Positions 20,401 to 30,620 of a stretch of 64,000 nucleotides of DNA are shown here, piece by piece. Each line of letters starts with the position of its first letter. Position 1 is the stretch's first letter. A program made the position numbers and the translations under genes. This DNA is from Romanomermis culicivorax. Its lineage: Eukaryota; Nematoda; Enoplea; Mermithida; Mermithidae. The notes under the pieces are model-generated. The model was not told where the DNA came from, did not search any database, and saw only the letters and a program-made list of their open reading frames with translations. The stretch spans positions 310,001-374,000 of the forward strand of contig CAWUHX010000310.1 in the NCBI GenBank assembly GCA_963922205.1, read 5' to 3'.

Positions 20401-23400
20401 CTACAGTTTTCTAGCAGGAGACTGAGATCTTCGACCATCCTCTGTTGAAAATGACAATTTTCTACCAAAAAATACACCTTTTGACGGTATACATGTAATG
20501 GGGCTCCAAGGTCTGGGGTATGGGTCGGGCGACTTTTTGGTGCCGGGGTCAGTGATGGCCAAAATTTTAGAGGGAGGAGTCGCTGAAAGAGAAAAAAGTC
20601 CGAAGTATAGTTCAAAAAATTGTAATTTTTTTTTTAAATCCGAAAAAGATGTATTCATGGCGCGAAGAGCCGAGAAAATTACGTTTTTGACCATTTTTTG
20701 CTCAAAAATTGATATTTTTTCAGTATTTTCCAACCAAAAGTATGGGGGCCCTATGACTACCATATGGCTAGCCATAGGATTGGAAAATCCTGGGGAGGGG
20801 ATCGCCCAATGGATAGCCATATGGTCGACGATTTCTAGGGGGTTCGCATCAGGTTTTTTTGTACAAGCCTCTCTACCTGTACAAAAATCGAACAAAAACT
20901 CTTTGTACGAAGAAAATTTTTTTTGTACACTGAAAAACCATGATCTTTCATGTATTTTCGCACAAACCTTCATCCTAATAGCACTCGAGTTCATTGTCCT
21001 TTATAATCATCTTGCAAATTAAGATAATATACTCATAACTTTCATAAATCTGAAAAACTTCAGGTTAAACCTGAAATTTCTAAAAACTACTTCCATGATG
21101 CTTCTCAATCCAATCTCGGCTTCATGTTTAAAATAACAGTTGCAAAAAAGTTAGAAAAATAGATTTTGACGTTCTGAAATGGACCGAAATTCGTCTTTTC
21201 TATACAGGATCGCCAACATTGTTTCCCTTTTCCGAAAATTTTTTCTCCAGAAAGCACGATTTGTAGAAAAGTAGTATATAGACCATTGCAAAGAATTATA
21301 AAATCCGGCGCTTCGCGCCGGAAAATTTTTTGGTGTTTTCTGATACTAGAGCCTGGGGAAGCATTTTGTGACGAGATAATGTCTATAAAATCTCTTTGTA
21401 CTTTGTACAAAGGTTTCAAAAAAATCTTTGTACGGAGCCAAAAATGTTTGTCTCGTACAAAAAAACACTGGTTCCCATAGCATGGTACCTCCCCCTTCTA
21501 AATGTAATGTATAAAGTCTTTTCGATTTTGTCACGTTCACTCCCATTTTTATTGATTTTTTAAAGATTTCCGACTGCGGCGGTCTCATTCTAGAAGAAGC
21601 ACCGGAAAAAGTCGCCGAAGCAATTTTACTCTTTCTGCAGGGACAAGGATTTCGTAAGCAGAGATGCATGATCGGAATTTTATTTATACTATTTGCTTAG
21701 GACTTGTTTAACGTCTTATCAATTTTTGGTAAATGAACAAAAAATTGCCTTTCGTCATTTTTTGTTTGTTTGTATAAATAAGATTTTTCAAAACTGGTTT
21801 TCAACAAACGCAAGTAATCGATATATTTTGGATTATAATATTGATTTTCTTTCAAATTTTCGGACTTCTCTTTTAATAACGAGAAAAAAATTGGTTTGAA
21901 TTTTTCAAAATATTTAATTTCTAGAAAATTGTCATTTTTTAAATATTAACTTGAAAGTCTGTTGCTATACATATGAAAGTCATAACTTTTCCAACGCTAT
22001 TTTTCAGTTTTTGAACTTCTCTCGATAAACTCTGGTTTCGATCATGTTTCCAAAATTAGAAATTTCTTCTGAAAATATTGAATATTACAGCAATTTTCCA
22101 CGTTGAATTTGAATTTCCTGCTCGATTCCAATAAAATTCGAAAATTTTATTATTCATCTAATGATTTTTGATGTATATTCTCGAAAAATGGTCGATCAAC
22201 AATTTTTGAAAATTTTATGTTTCTACGAAAAGTACAGAAAAATTTAGATTTATAAATTTGAATTTCAACTGCGGAGTGATTTGTTGAGCAAAAAATTGCG
22301 ATACTAATAATTAATAAACATTTGAACAGAGCGTTTACCGTAGAAGTTTTTTTACTCAAAAAACTAAATTTTGCGCAAATTTGTTTTTTCGGAAGTTAAC
22401 ATAAGTATGGTCATTTTTGAGTTTTACACTTGATTTTTAAGTTTTTTGGAGTCAGGTGAATGTCCCAAATTTCAAGTACATCCAAAAATCAGTTTCTTTT
22501 TAAAGATATTCGATCTGAAATTCCTATTCAAAATTTAGATGAGTTTTATACTTGAATTTCAGTTTTTCGATTTTGAAGTCAGATCATCAAATTTCGAAAA
22601 TTTTAGAAAGATTCAAACTATCGAAAATTCACATAAATACAGTAATTCATGTTGTTTACACTTGACTTTCATGCTTTCCATTAAAAATGAAACTTTTCTA
22701 AAAATTTCCATTAAAAACGTCAACGATTTTTTTACAGTTCCTTCCATCAGTCACGTGAAATGGGTCGCCCGACGACCCAGCATCCCGTCGTCGTCCGGCG
22801 CTGGCGGTGGTCGTTCCATGTCCGTTTGTATGCCGCCGTTGATAAAAATGGCCGTCAAGAGCCGCAAAAACGTCACCGTCAATAATGACGAAACGCCGCT
22901 TGCAGCTTCAAGTTCGCCGTCGAGTCCGACGCCCGAAAATTCGACGACGGCGACGCCCGTGAAATCCGCCGCCGCAACATTGGGCGGCTCCGTCGGATCG
23001 TCCAACAAGCAAAGATCGTTTTCCGTTGTGGAAGGCACGCATAATAAAGCATTGTTGGGATTTTTCGACAGGTAAAATTTAGAGATGTATCAGGAACCCG
23101 AACCCGGACCCGGACTCGATATACTTAAAATTTTGGACCCTTACCCGATATTTTTAAAATTTTGGACTCGCTACATCTCTGGTTTTTATTATGTGAAGAC
23201 AGGACCATGCGAAGGATTTTTTCATGGGGGTGGCGGAGCCCCTGAAAATGTTGATTTCACGCGATACATTGTTAGCACACTACCTCAAAGGGGGGAAGCG
23301 GCCGCCCAAGCCTCCCCCCCTTGTGCATGGCCCTGTGTGGAGACACGTATATCGCACAGATAAGCGTTTTGAAAAGTATAATGCACCCGGACCCGAAATT

Positions 23401-25348
23401 ACCCAACTATTTCGCTGGACTCGGATATGAAATTCTTAAAATTTTGGACTCGGATCCGATATTTCAAAAATTTTGGACCGGATACATTTCTAGTAAAAGT
23501 TATGGAGGAAAAAGATCCTTTCATTTTTGAGCCTTCTTAAAGCGGTTTTCTAAATTCTGGAATATATTAGCAGAGAAAAATTACTTTTTTGGTAGTTTCT
23601 CAGAATTTTCGACATATTTCTGTTTTTAGTTTGACTGTAAAAAATTTAAATTAAAATTTATAAAAATTTTAGTTTTTTTAATCCAACTATTTTTCAAATT
23701 TAACTTTACATTGAGGGGATTTTCAAAAATTCAGCGGGTAAAATTCTTTGGAAATTTGAATTCTTGGAATTCTTGAAAATTTCTACAGTAAGATAACAAA
23801 TCGCAAAATTCCAATGTTGTCCGTTTTTTCTTTTTAAATTCAAAAATTCATTATTTACTGCCCGAAAATTCTCTAAAGTAAGATTTTTCTATCAAGATTG
23901 CCAAGTTTTAAAGGATTCAGTTCAAAAAGAAGAAACTTATTCGTTGTTGATACAGACATACCTGTACTTCCCCCAACTTGGTCAACCATATACCCTACCC
24001 GCCCGGTTTGGAAAAAATTAAAATTTGCAAAAAAGTGAATGTTTTTTGGGAAAAATTTCGAATTTTTTCGACCCCTCCCCAAAAATTTCGGATTTACCCC
24101 CCCCCCCCTTACAACTGGTCGGACCTCTTACAGGTATGGATACAGAAATTCAAAAATTTAAATTTTGTGTGTAATTCTTTTCATGTCCGAATAAGTTTGA
24201 AATTCATGAATTAAGAACCTACTGCCTCTACAGTAAGATTTTTATGTCGAGATTGTCAAGGCAGGGAGAATTTAGTTTAAAACCGGAAAAATTATTGATT
24301 AAATTCATCCATTTTTGCAAGTAAGTTCTATAAATTTCAATTTCTTCTCCACGATTTTATGGTTATTTTAAATTTGAATATGGCAAAGGGGTGGCGCCCC
24401 TCCCCTCCCCCATTGAGGCAGCATACACGCAGTATATCCGCGTAAAATCAACATTTTATGGGACTATTCAGTAAAAAAAATCTAGTCCGCCCCCCCCCCC
24501 CCATGAAAAAATCCTACACACGGCCCTGAGGGGGTATTACCACTACCTAAAGTTCTGAAAATTGATCATCAGTTGCCTATTTTCCAGGCAAAACGAACAG
24601 TTTAGTAGTCATTCAGCTACACTACCCCCCCTCAATTTTTAACTTTACCCCTGCCTGAAAAATCTGACCTTGGGGACCTCTGCTAGACACATACACTTGT
24701 TGGTGGGGCACATAAAAATCGTCATGCGAGGTTTGCGAGCAAAGGATATTTATTCTTCTTGATTTTCCAATAGTCCATTGGATCTTTGATTTTTGTTGTT
24801 AGCAGGTAAGGTCCACTGGTCGATGTTTTTTTCTGCACAGTGCAGACTTTGTAGGCTCCGTGCAGAATTTTTTTTGTTGATTTCTGCACTGGTGAAGAAT
24901 TTTTTGAACCATGTGTTTGATCACATCGGATACAAAAAAAATCAATATCAATTGTTCGAAAATTGCTACAGTGAAATTTTGCCGTTGATATTGTCAAGTT
25001 GAAAAGAATTCGGTTCAAAAATAAGAAATGAATTCGTTGGTTTCTGCTAGAAAAATCCAAAAATCTCAATTTTACGTCCTCAATTTTTGGCTTTGAAAGT
25101 CGCTACTCGAAAAATTCTATGGAAATAAATTTCTTGATTTTTTTCGGGAAAATTGAAAATTTCATTTTTGGTGGTGGATGCTGCTCGAAAAATCCTACAG
25201 TAAACTTTTTTGAAAGCTTTTCAGAAAACAAATTTGCAAATTTTATTTAAGATACCAAACGAGCCAATTGAAACGCGACATGAACCGTCAAAATTTAGAG
25301 CCGACGACCGAAGAAGAATCGAATAGTTCGGCCGTAAAAATATCTTGA
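17439..25348 (+). CDS. NDRG-family protein (N-myc downstream-regulated)
   Basis: Twelve exons: 17439-17546, 17609-17708, 17921-18041, 18098-18160, 18237-18297, 18366-18452, 18933-19120, 19525-19566, 19626-19725, 21566-21653, 22738-23071, 25252-25348. Together they give 462 residues. The alpha/beta-hydrolase fold is clear: VETSKFGRVSVQIAGD, then LTLHDLGLN (61-69), HVNAPGQEDDA, NFTYPNMDELAGIIDDVVKF, and at 139-145 GVGAGAN. This last segment replaces the G-x-S-x-G nucleophile elbow, as known for NDRG proteins, which are considered inactive as hydrolases. Later blocks are CPVLQIVSAQSPH, LDPSKSDWLK and ISDCGGLILEEAPEKVAEAI. The last two exons form a Ser/Thr/Pro/Ala-rich tail containing KQRSFSVVEGTHNK, a possible basophilic kinase site by analogy with the phosphorylated NDRG tail. 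Exon 6 ends at a weak donor (GTTATA), the least certain junction. The larger introns hold several transposons. NDRG proteins act in stress, growth control and trafficking; the role here is not shown by the sequence. Confidence 0.92.
18474..18883. mobile_element. Mariner-type MITE (K1) in NDRG intron 6
   Basis: Inverted ends CAGGGTGGTCCAAAAAA and TTTTTCGACCACCCTG. TA precedes the left end; the right flank is TG, a worn TA. Two further family K copies (33882 and 39911) share the ends and the TA duplication typical of Tc1/mariner elements. No ORF. Confidence 0.7.
19778..19947. mobile_element. MITE (M) in NDRG intron 9
   Basis: Perfect 10-bp inverted ends CAGGCCTGTA/TACAGGCCTG. Flanks GGTAAGGC and GCTAAGGG agree at 6 of 8. 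Contains a G12 run and a C-rich arm. It resembles J (CAGGCCCGTAT ends). Confidence 0.6.
20069..20279. mobile_element. Family B MITE (B2) in NDRG intron 9
   Basis: Ends CATACCTGTACTTGG and GGTCTTACAGGTATG; exact 8-bp target duplication GCTATGAA (20061-20068, 20280-20287). Contains several C runs of 8-16 bases. This is a complete, well-bounded copy. Confidence 0.85.
20488..21513 (-). mobile_element. Family A MITE (A4) split by element C3
   Basis: Starts TATACATGTAATGGGGCTCC and follows family A in reverse orientation through GGCGCGAAGAGCC and ATATGGCTAGCCATAGGATT. It is interrupted at 20850-21470 and resumes with GTTCCCATAGCATGG and CCCCCTTCTAAATGTAATG. The right terminus is worn and no target duplication is clear. 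Confidence 0.6.
20850..21470. mobile_element. Non-autonomous element, TTTGTAC-ended subgroup (C3), nested in A4
   Basis: Ends CAGGTTTTTTTGTACAAG and TCGTACAAAAAAACACTG. Target duplication GTTCGCAT/GTTCCCAT has one mismatch; the right copy matches the intact family A sequence. Several GTACAA words sit at each end. The interior has the perfect hairpin CCGGCGCTTCGCGCCGG at about 21304. Confidence 0.8.
21654..22737. other. NDRG intron 10, low-complexity AT-rich
   Basis: About 1.08 kb between exons 10 and 11. No bounded element or ORF is seen, only AT-rich sequence with GAAAATTT-type repetition. Confidence 0.5.
23079..23181. repeat. Short inverted-repeat element (O) in NDRG intron 11
   Basis: AGAGATGTA at the left and TACATCTCT at the right enclose CCCGGACCCGGACTCG-type repeats. 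A related, less complete block occupies about 23380-23495 (CACCCGGACCCG, then ACTCGGATCCGATAT). No ORF. Confidence 0.5.
23200..23335. mobile_element. Short MITE (N1) in NDRG intron 11
   Basis: Ends CAGGACCATGCG and GTGCATGGCCCTG. Target duplication TGTGAAGA/TGTGGAGA, 7 of 8. Shares TTTTTTCATGGGGG with the inverted copy at about 24378-24530. Confidence 0.6.
23957..24138. mobile_element. Family B MITE (B1) in NDRG intron 11
   Basis: Ends CATACCTGTACTTCCC and CTCTTACAGGTATG. Exact 8-bp target duplication GATACAGA (23949-23956, 24139-24146). The shortest complete family B copy, 182 bp. Confidence 0.85.
24378..24530. mobile_element. Second copy of MITE N (N2)
   Basis: Contains CCCATGAAAAAATCCTACACACGGCCCTG, inverse to the left end of N1, and a C-rich left arm. 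Edges are approximate. Confidence 0.45.
24821..25000. mobile_element. Partial element, CTGCA-ended subgroup (I)
   Basis: Left end CGATGTTTTTTTCTGCAC is followed by three CTGCA/TGCAGA words, including TCTGCACAGTGCAGA. It then continues into GTGTTTGATCACATCGGATAC, a segment shared with element D just inside its end. The right end is not identifiable, so this is probably a truncated copy. Confidence 0.5.
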
Positions 25349-25879
25349 GAAAGAAAATTCGACGTTTTTGACAAAAAAGATGATTAGCATGTAAGCTTGT
25401 ATAATTGGCGCGCTCTCGGAAATTACTGTAAGCTCAAAAGTTTTGGTCAAGAAAAAACTCGCAGCTATGCACACTTTTGTGTTTCTTCACGTAATCTCTT
25501 CTTTACTTCAGCTTGGGGATCTTAAATTTATTTATTTTTTCGATATTTTTGTTATATTATTAGTTATCTATTGTGATCATTTAGACGCATTTTTGTAGTA
25601 CCCGTTTTGCTATTTTTTGTTGTAAATTTTCGGTCGTGAGCAAAATTTTTCGTTTTTGTGAAATTCTGCTCTTACGGTATGTAATCGTCGTACAAAAATA
25701 ACATTCTTGTACAGTTAGGAAGTTAGATCCGTATACGTTGTAGCTATGAAGAAAATTTATGTGTTAATAAATTTTGTATTACATTCGAGTTGTTTTCGTT
25801 TTTTACTGTTTATACGGTTTTGCCTTCTTGACATTCCACAGACTTATGCATTGGATTTTTGGAGTATGAAATCGACAGA

Positions 25880-26870
25880 GTCCACTACAGTCACGATTTT
25901 GGTGCAAATATTTTACATTTACTTCTGTTTTTTCCAAATTTTTGTTTTCCCGATTTTCTTATTTCATTTTCCTGTTTTTCATTTTTTAACTTTCTCTGCT
26001 GATTTATTGTATTTTTAAAATTTTTCTTTCTCAGTGTATCTCCCTTTTAACTTTTGATTCTTTTCATTTGCTTTTTTCCTTTTTCTTATCGTTTTTTTCT
26101 TCATATCCCTCAAATTTTTTCACTTTTCTCTGTTTTCTCTTTCAATTATCTTATTTTTTCCACCATTTTTAAATTTTTTTAAAATTATTCTTTCAGTATT
26201 TTTTTCTCAAAGTTATTTCTTTAAAACATTTTTTATTTCTTTTTGGTTTTTCGATTTTTTCCTTGTTTCAAGTTTTTTTTTAATTTTTCAAATGTTTTCG
26301 TTTTTTTTAATTTTCAATTTTTCAAATGCTTTCGTTTTTTAAAATTTTGTTCAAATTTTTTTCTTTCCTTTTAAGTTTTTTTCTCATTTCTTTTTTTCAA
26401 AATTTGTTTTTCAATCTCTTTTTATATTTTTCAATCTTTTTCTTATTTCTCAATCTCTTTTTCATATTATTCTTTTTCAATTTTTGGAAATTTCTTTTTT
26501 TGAATTTTCTAAAATTTTCTTTTTCAATTTTCTTTCAAACTTTTTCCAAGTTTTTTTCACTTCTTTTTTCTTTTACAACTTTGTTCTACAGTTTCTTTTT
26601 CATATTTTTTTGATTTTTTCATATTTTCTTTTTTAATTGTTTTAAATTTTCTTTCTTTTTCCATTTTTTCAAATTTTTTATTTTTTTCTTGTTTTATTTC
26701 AATTTTTTGCGTTTTTTCTTTTTTTCCAATTTTGATTGTTCTCGTATGTTTCTTCTTTTTAATTTTTTTCAATTTGGTTTTTTTAATTTTTTACAAATTT
26801 CTTTTTTCAATTTTTCCCAGTCTTCTCCAATTTTTTCATTTTAATAATTTTTTCAAATGCAGTTTTTCTT
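25880..26870. repeat. Polypyrimidine (T/C) low-complexity tract
   Basis: Nearly 1 kb in which one strand is almost only T with C interspersed (TTTTTC, TTTCAATTTTT units). It yields long spurious frames full of Phe or Lys. It lies just past the NDRG stop. A similar tract occupies 37395-37990. Confidence 0.75.
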
Positions 26871-27113
26871 ACTGTGAGCATGAGAAAACCGTCGATCATA
26901 TATTAACATCATTTAATCTAGCATTCAGGTTCTGCCCTCAACTATATCTTCATTGAAAATTTTTCGTCTTCCCTCATTTCTTCGCAAAGCCTAAACTTCT
27001 AGCTATAAAAATAGATCGATATTTCGCAATCGGCGAGTTTCGCAGTCGAAAAGCTATACAAAAATGTAGGTTCAAGACAGCCAATTATGCAAATTAGATC
27101 ATTTCATCCAAGT

Positions 27114-27494
27114 TTACTGTTGCCGTCTTTGATCCTTCCAAATTTTTCTTCGTCTTTTATGTTTAGCCGGCGGTTTTGACGTCGTCAGAAGCGTAAATTT
27201 GACGTTGAAATCGATTTTCGACGCCGACGTTGCGCCGCCACGACATTTACACTGGTCGGGGTAGTGGCACCAGGCGTTAGCATTTGCGCCGGTCAAAAAT
27301 TTCAAGAACGACGTCGACGATTCACATTGTCGAAATTTTTCACATTCCGCCGGACATTTCGCCGCCAAAATTGATTGTTCTATCGTTTGAGAAATGGCCG
27401 AAAATAAATCACTGTTTCCGGCTGTCATACACCGAATTTGACGTAAGAAAATTTGCATAAAAATGATGTAAAAAAAGAGCCTAATTACGAACAT
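27114..27494 (-). CDS. Small secreted cysteine-containing protein, unknown function
   Basis: A single minus-strand exon of 126 residues. The ATG at 27494 is preferred because of its AAACAAACA context; the frame is open further upstream, but without another ATG in good position. The N-terminus MFVIRLFFYIIFMQIF is a convincing signal peptide. The mature part has six cysteines in the pattern C-x3-C-x5-C-x17-C-x5-C-x-C, near the centre (KCPAECEKFRQCES and WCHYPDQCKC). The C-terminal 20 residues are strongly basic (KHKRRRKIWKDQRRQQ). Codon choice (many TCG, ACG, GCC) resembles the NDRG and ceramidase exons and differs from the surrounding repeats, which supports a genuine gene. No family is recognised. 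A further 5' exon cannot be excluded. Confidence 0.65.
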   Translation of the reverse strand: MFVIRLFFYIIFMQIFLRQIRCMTAGNSDLFSAISQTIEQSILAAKCPAECEKFRQCESSTSFLKFLTGANANAWCHYPDQCKCRGGATSASKIDFNVKFTLLTTSKPPAKHKRRRKIWKDQRRQQ

Positions 27495-27739
27495 TGTTTG
27501 TTTGCGCAAATTGGTAAAGAAAAAAAGATGGATTTTGAACAAAAAACACACCCAAGGTTGCAAAAAAACGACGTTCTATTTTTAGACTATGCCGAAATTT
27601 TTTTTTGCAAATTATATACCCTTCACAAGAAAGTAATGTCGAAAATTTGACTACATTTTCAAAGTTTTATCACATTTGCATGAAGCATGATTAATAATCA
27701 AAATATGCCCCATTATTATTAATCACACTTTACCGTTTT

Positions 27740-28790
27740 GCAAGTAGCTTTGCAATGCATGCATAATAAAAAGCTTGGGGCTTTGAATCAAAAAAGTTCT
27801 TGATGAACGTTTTGACCCGGTCATCGTTTTCAAATTTCTTATCGACAAGGCTATTCTGCAATGACTGGAACAAATAATAATCTGATGGTGCAATGTCTGG
27901 TGAATATGGTGGAGGGGACTAACAACTCCCTATTTAATTCCTGGATTTTTGCCTGGACAATGGCAGTGGTATGTGGACGGGCATTGTGATGGAGCAGAAG
28001 TACTCCTTTGCGCTTTACCAATGCAGGCTGCCTTTGAATTAAGGCATTTTGTACACAATCAAGCTAGTCTTTGTAGACTCTAGCTGTGATGGTCAAACCA
28101 GGTAGAAGCAACTCAAAATGGACAATGCCCTGGCTGTACCACCATACACACAACATTACCTTGTGTGGATGTCAATCAGGACTTGGCACTTGTGCTGGTT
28201 TAAAGCCTTTGCTGACCCATTGTCACCTCGGGATGATGCTAACATACACAAGCCACTTTTTATCTCCAGTGATGATTCGATGAAGGAAAGGGAGCATGAT
28301 CACTCAACTTGCGAGGCACCCATGTTTGGAGCTTGCAAGCGTTGTTCATCAGCTTCATTCGATTTTCAATAGTAGAGTGGGTAATGATGAGGACTTCTGC
28401 TATCTCCCTAGGGGTTGCTTTTGGATCACGGTCCAGATGTTCTTGATAATGTCTCCTTCTGATACTTCACCTGGTCATCCACTACCAGGTTCATGTGATG
28501 TCCGTCCTGAACTTTGCAAACCACTGTTTGTCTGCACGTTCAGACGCAACAGGTTCACCATATGCTTGCCATATATTTCTCATTGCCTCAGCTGCAGATC
28601 TGCCCAAATCGTACTCATACAAAATTTAATGGTGTATATGGTCGGGGAGGTAACACTTTGCTTTGGTAGCACTAAAATGGTCAGTATGATCCAACTGAAA
28701 ACTGACTCCATTTTTTCGCTCTTCCAAACAAACAATCAACAACCCAATTTATTTGGCTCGATTTTAAGAATAAAGTTGATTGATAACACA
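27740..28790 (-). pseudogene. Decayed mariner transposase
   Basis: Read on the minus strand, fragments in several frames follow mariner transposase order. They are the helix-turn-helix block YDLGRSAAEAMRNIWQAYGE then SERADKQWFAKF (about 28590-28500), DPKATPREIAEVL, ITGDKKWLVYV (first catalytic Asp), VLLLHHNARPHTTAIV, and PPYSPDIAPSDYYLFQSLQN (third catalytic Asp). In the second block the Asp of the usual H-D-N-A-R-P-H is His, so the DD34D triad is broken as well as the frame. It ends with KKFENDDRVKTFIKNFFDSK and YYACIAKLL. Terminal inverted repeats were not located. The name of the closest mariner subfamily cannot be given from sight. Confidence 0.85.
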
Positions 28791-28889
28791 TGATCAAAAA
28801 TTGATATTACTTCCTTGCCAGCCCAATATTTAACTTTGTGAACATTCTCAAAATGTGGAGGGACCCTGTTTCAGTAATTAATTTATTGT

Positions 28890-30265
28890 TATATTAAAAG
28901 GTCCCCGATAGAAAAATCTCGATTCAGATAACCGACTGGAACCATTAGTTAAAATCTGGATCTGAAACTTTCTGAATTCAAAAACTTTCGACTAAAATAC
29001 AGATGCAGGACATAAGAAATTTTGATACAAGTTGATAATATCTGGAACTGGAACTATCCGAATCCATGAGGCTCGAGTATGGATCCATGACATCAAAATT
29101 TGAATACAAATTCAAGTTCAAATCTGTCGAGTAATCGAAATTTTGCAAATAGCCAAATTTTTGCAAAGAAGCTACTGAATCTAAAATATTCTGGGCTAAA
29201 TACAATTTCGGACCTGGCAGGTAAAATTCTGTACCAGAAGCTGCCGAATCTGGAACTTTTTAGCGTAGAATATTGATCCATAACATCAAAACTTTGGGTG
29301 CAAGTTCAAATATGTTGGGTAATATCCGGAACCGGAACTTTCTGAATACAGTATATACCTTAAAAGTCAGCAGTTTTTCTACGAGTTGAAATTTATCGGT
29401 AAAATCCGAAACTTGAACTTTTCGAATACAAAAACTTTCAAGTAAAATATGGATCCGGCATATTAAGAGTTCGGATACCAACTTCAAATTTGTCGGGTAA
29501 TATTGGGAACTGGAGCTCTCTGAATCCAAAAAGATTTTTGTTAAATGGGGATCTGAAAGTTAAAAAATCCGTTCCGATCTAACCAGATGAAATCCGCAAC
29601 TGGAATCACACGAATATTCTTAAGTGGAACAAATAGTTTGGGGGTAAAATATCGATCCGGAACAACATAAAATTTGGAGACAATTCCAAATCTGTCGGAT
29701 ACAATCCGAAAACTGGAACATGCTGAATTCAAGAACTTGTGGGTAAAATATGAATACGGAACATCAATAGTTTGGATACAAAGTCAGATCTTTCGGGTAA
29801 TATCCAGAACCGGAACTTTCCAAATCCGGAAAATTTTTGGCTTAAATACAGATTAAAGGCTGAAAAATCTACTCCTTTCAAGTAAACTACGAATCTGGAA
29901 CATGAAAAATTTGGACATAAGTTCAAATCTATGGGGCAAAATCCGAACCAAAAATTATCGTTACTTAAAAAATGTACCCAGATCCGTGGACTGAAATTCG
30001 AAACCGGAAACTGCCAAATCGAAAAACTTTGGAGTAAATTATGTAAACTGGACATGAAAAATTTGCATACAAGCTCAGATCTATCAGGTAAAATTCGAAA
30101 CCAGAAACAGCCGAATCCGAAAATTTTGGGAGTAAAATATTGATGGCGGAAATATCAAAAGTTTGGACACTGGTCCAAATCTCAGGGATAATATTGGGAA
30201 TAGGAGAACATTCCGAATTCAAAAGTTTTTGGCTTAAATATAAATTCAAAGCCTAAAAAATCTAC
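28890..30265. repeat. Degenerate tandem repeat array, units about 80-100 bp
   Basis: About fifteen diverged units share GGAACTTTCCGAATCC, then AAAACTTTCGGGTAAAATAT, GATCCGGAACATCAAAA, TTTGGATACAAGTTC and AAATCTGTCGGGTAATAT. Spacing varies by tens of bases. On the minus strand the units keep partly open frames with repeated peptides of the form FRFRILP..F.SKLLM.RIHIL. A remnant unit set continues at 30494-30620 beyond MITE P. Confidence 0.75.
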
Positions 30266-30493
30266 TATAGTCTATTTTTTTACAAATGAGCCTCGACACG
30301 CAAAAAGATGGTCATACAAATAATAAGCAGCCTGCATATACGGACATATTTTCATTCTCGAATCGACTGTAGCAGTTAAGCGAACAAAATGTGATAGCAC
30401 GATTTCGGCTTACGATGCAAGTTTATCGTCTGCTCACCAATTTCTACAGATAATTTTACTTTCCGAGGCTCATTTGAAAATGAATAGACTATA
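30266..30493. mobile_element. MITE (P) inserted in the tandem array
   Basis: Near-perfect 30-bp inverted ends beginning TATAGTCTATTTTTTTACAA with internal AATGAGCCTCG. It sits within the tandem array, whose units resume after it. It may use a TA duplication. 228 bp, no ORF. Confidence 0.75.
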
Positions 30494-30620
30494 GGATCAT
30501 GCGTCAGGTAAAATGTTGAACCGAAACTTTCGGAGTGCAAAAATATAGATTTCAAAATCTAGGAAATCTACCCGGATCTATCAGGTAAAATCGGCAACCG
30601 GAACTCGGTTGTGAATCGAA

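Noticed and set aside
19865..20994. Open frames of 170-197 codons in NDRG intron 9
   Set aside because: They run through poly-C MITEs and family A/C elements; proline runs and lack of any domain show they are shadows.
22751..23038. Minus-strand 95-codon frame opposite NDRG exon 11
   Set aside because: Shadow of the GC-rich coding exon on the plus strand.
25746..26772. Phe-rich and Lys-rich open frames in the T/C tract
   Set aside because: They are translations of a polypyrimidine low-complexity tract; no start context, splice signals or domain.
28890..30265. CRISPR array
   Set aside because: Units are long, diverged and contiguous with no unique spacers, in an animal-like genome.
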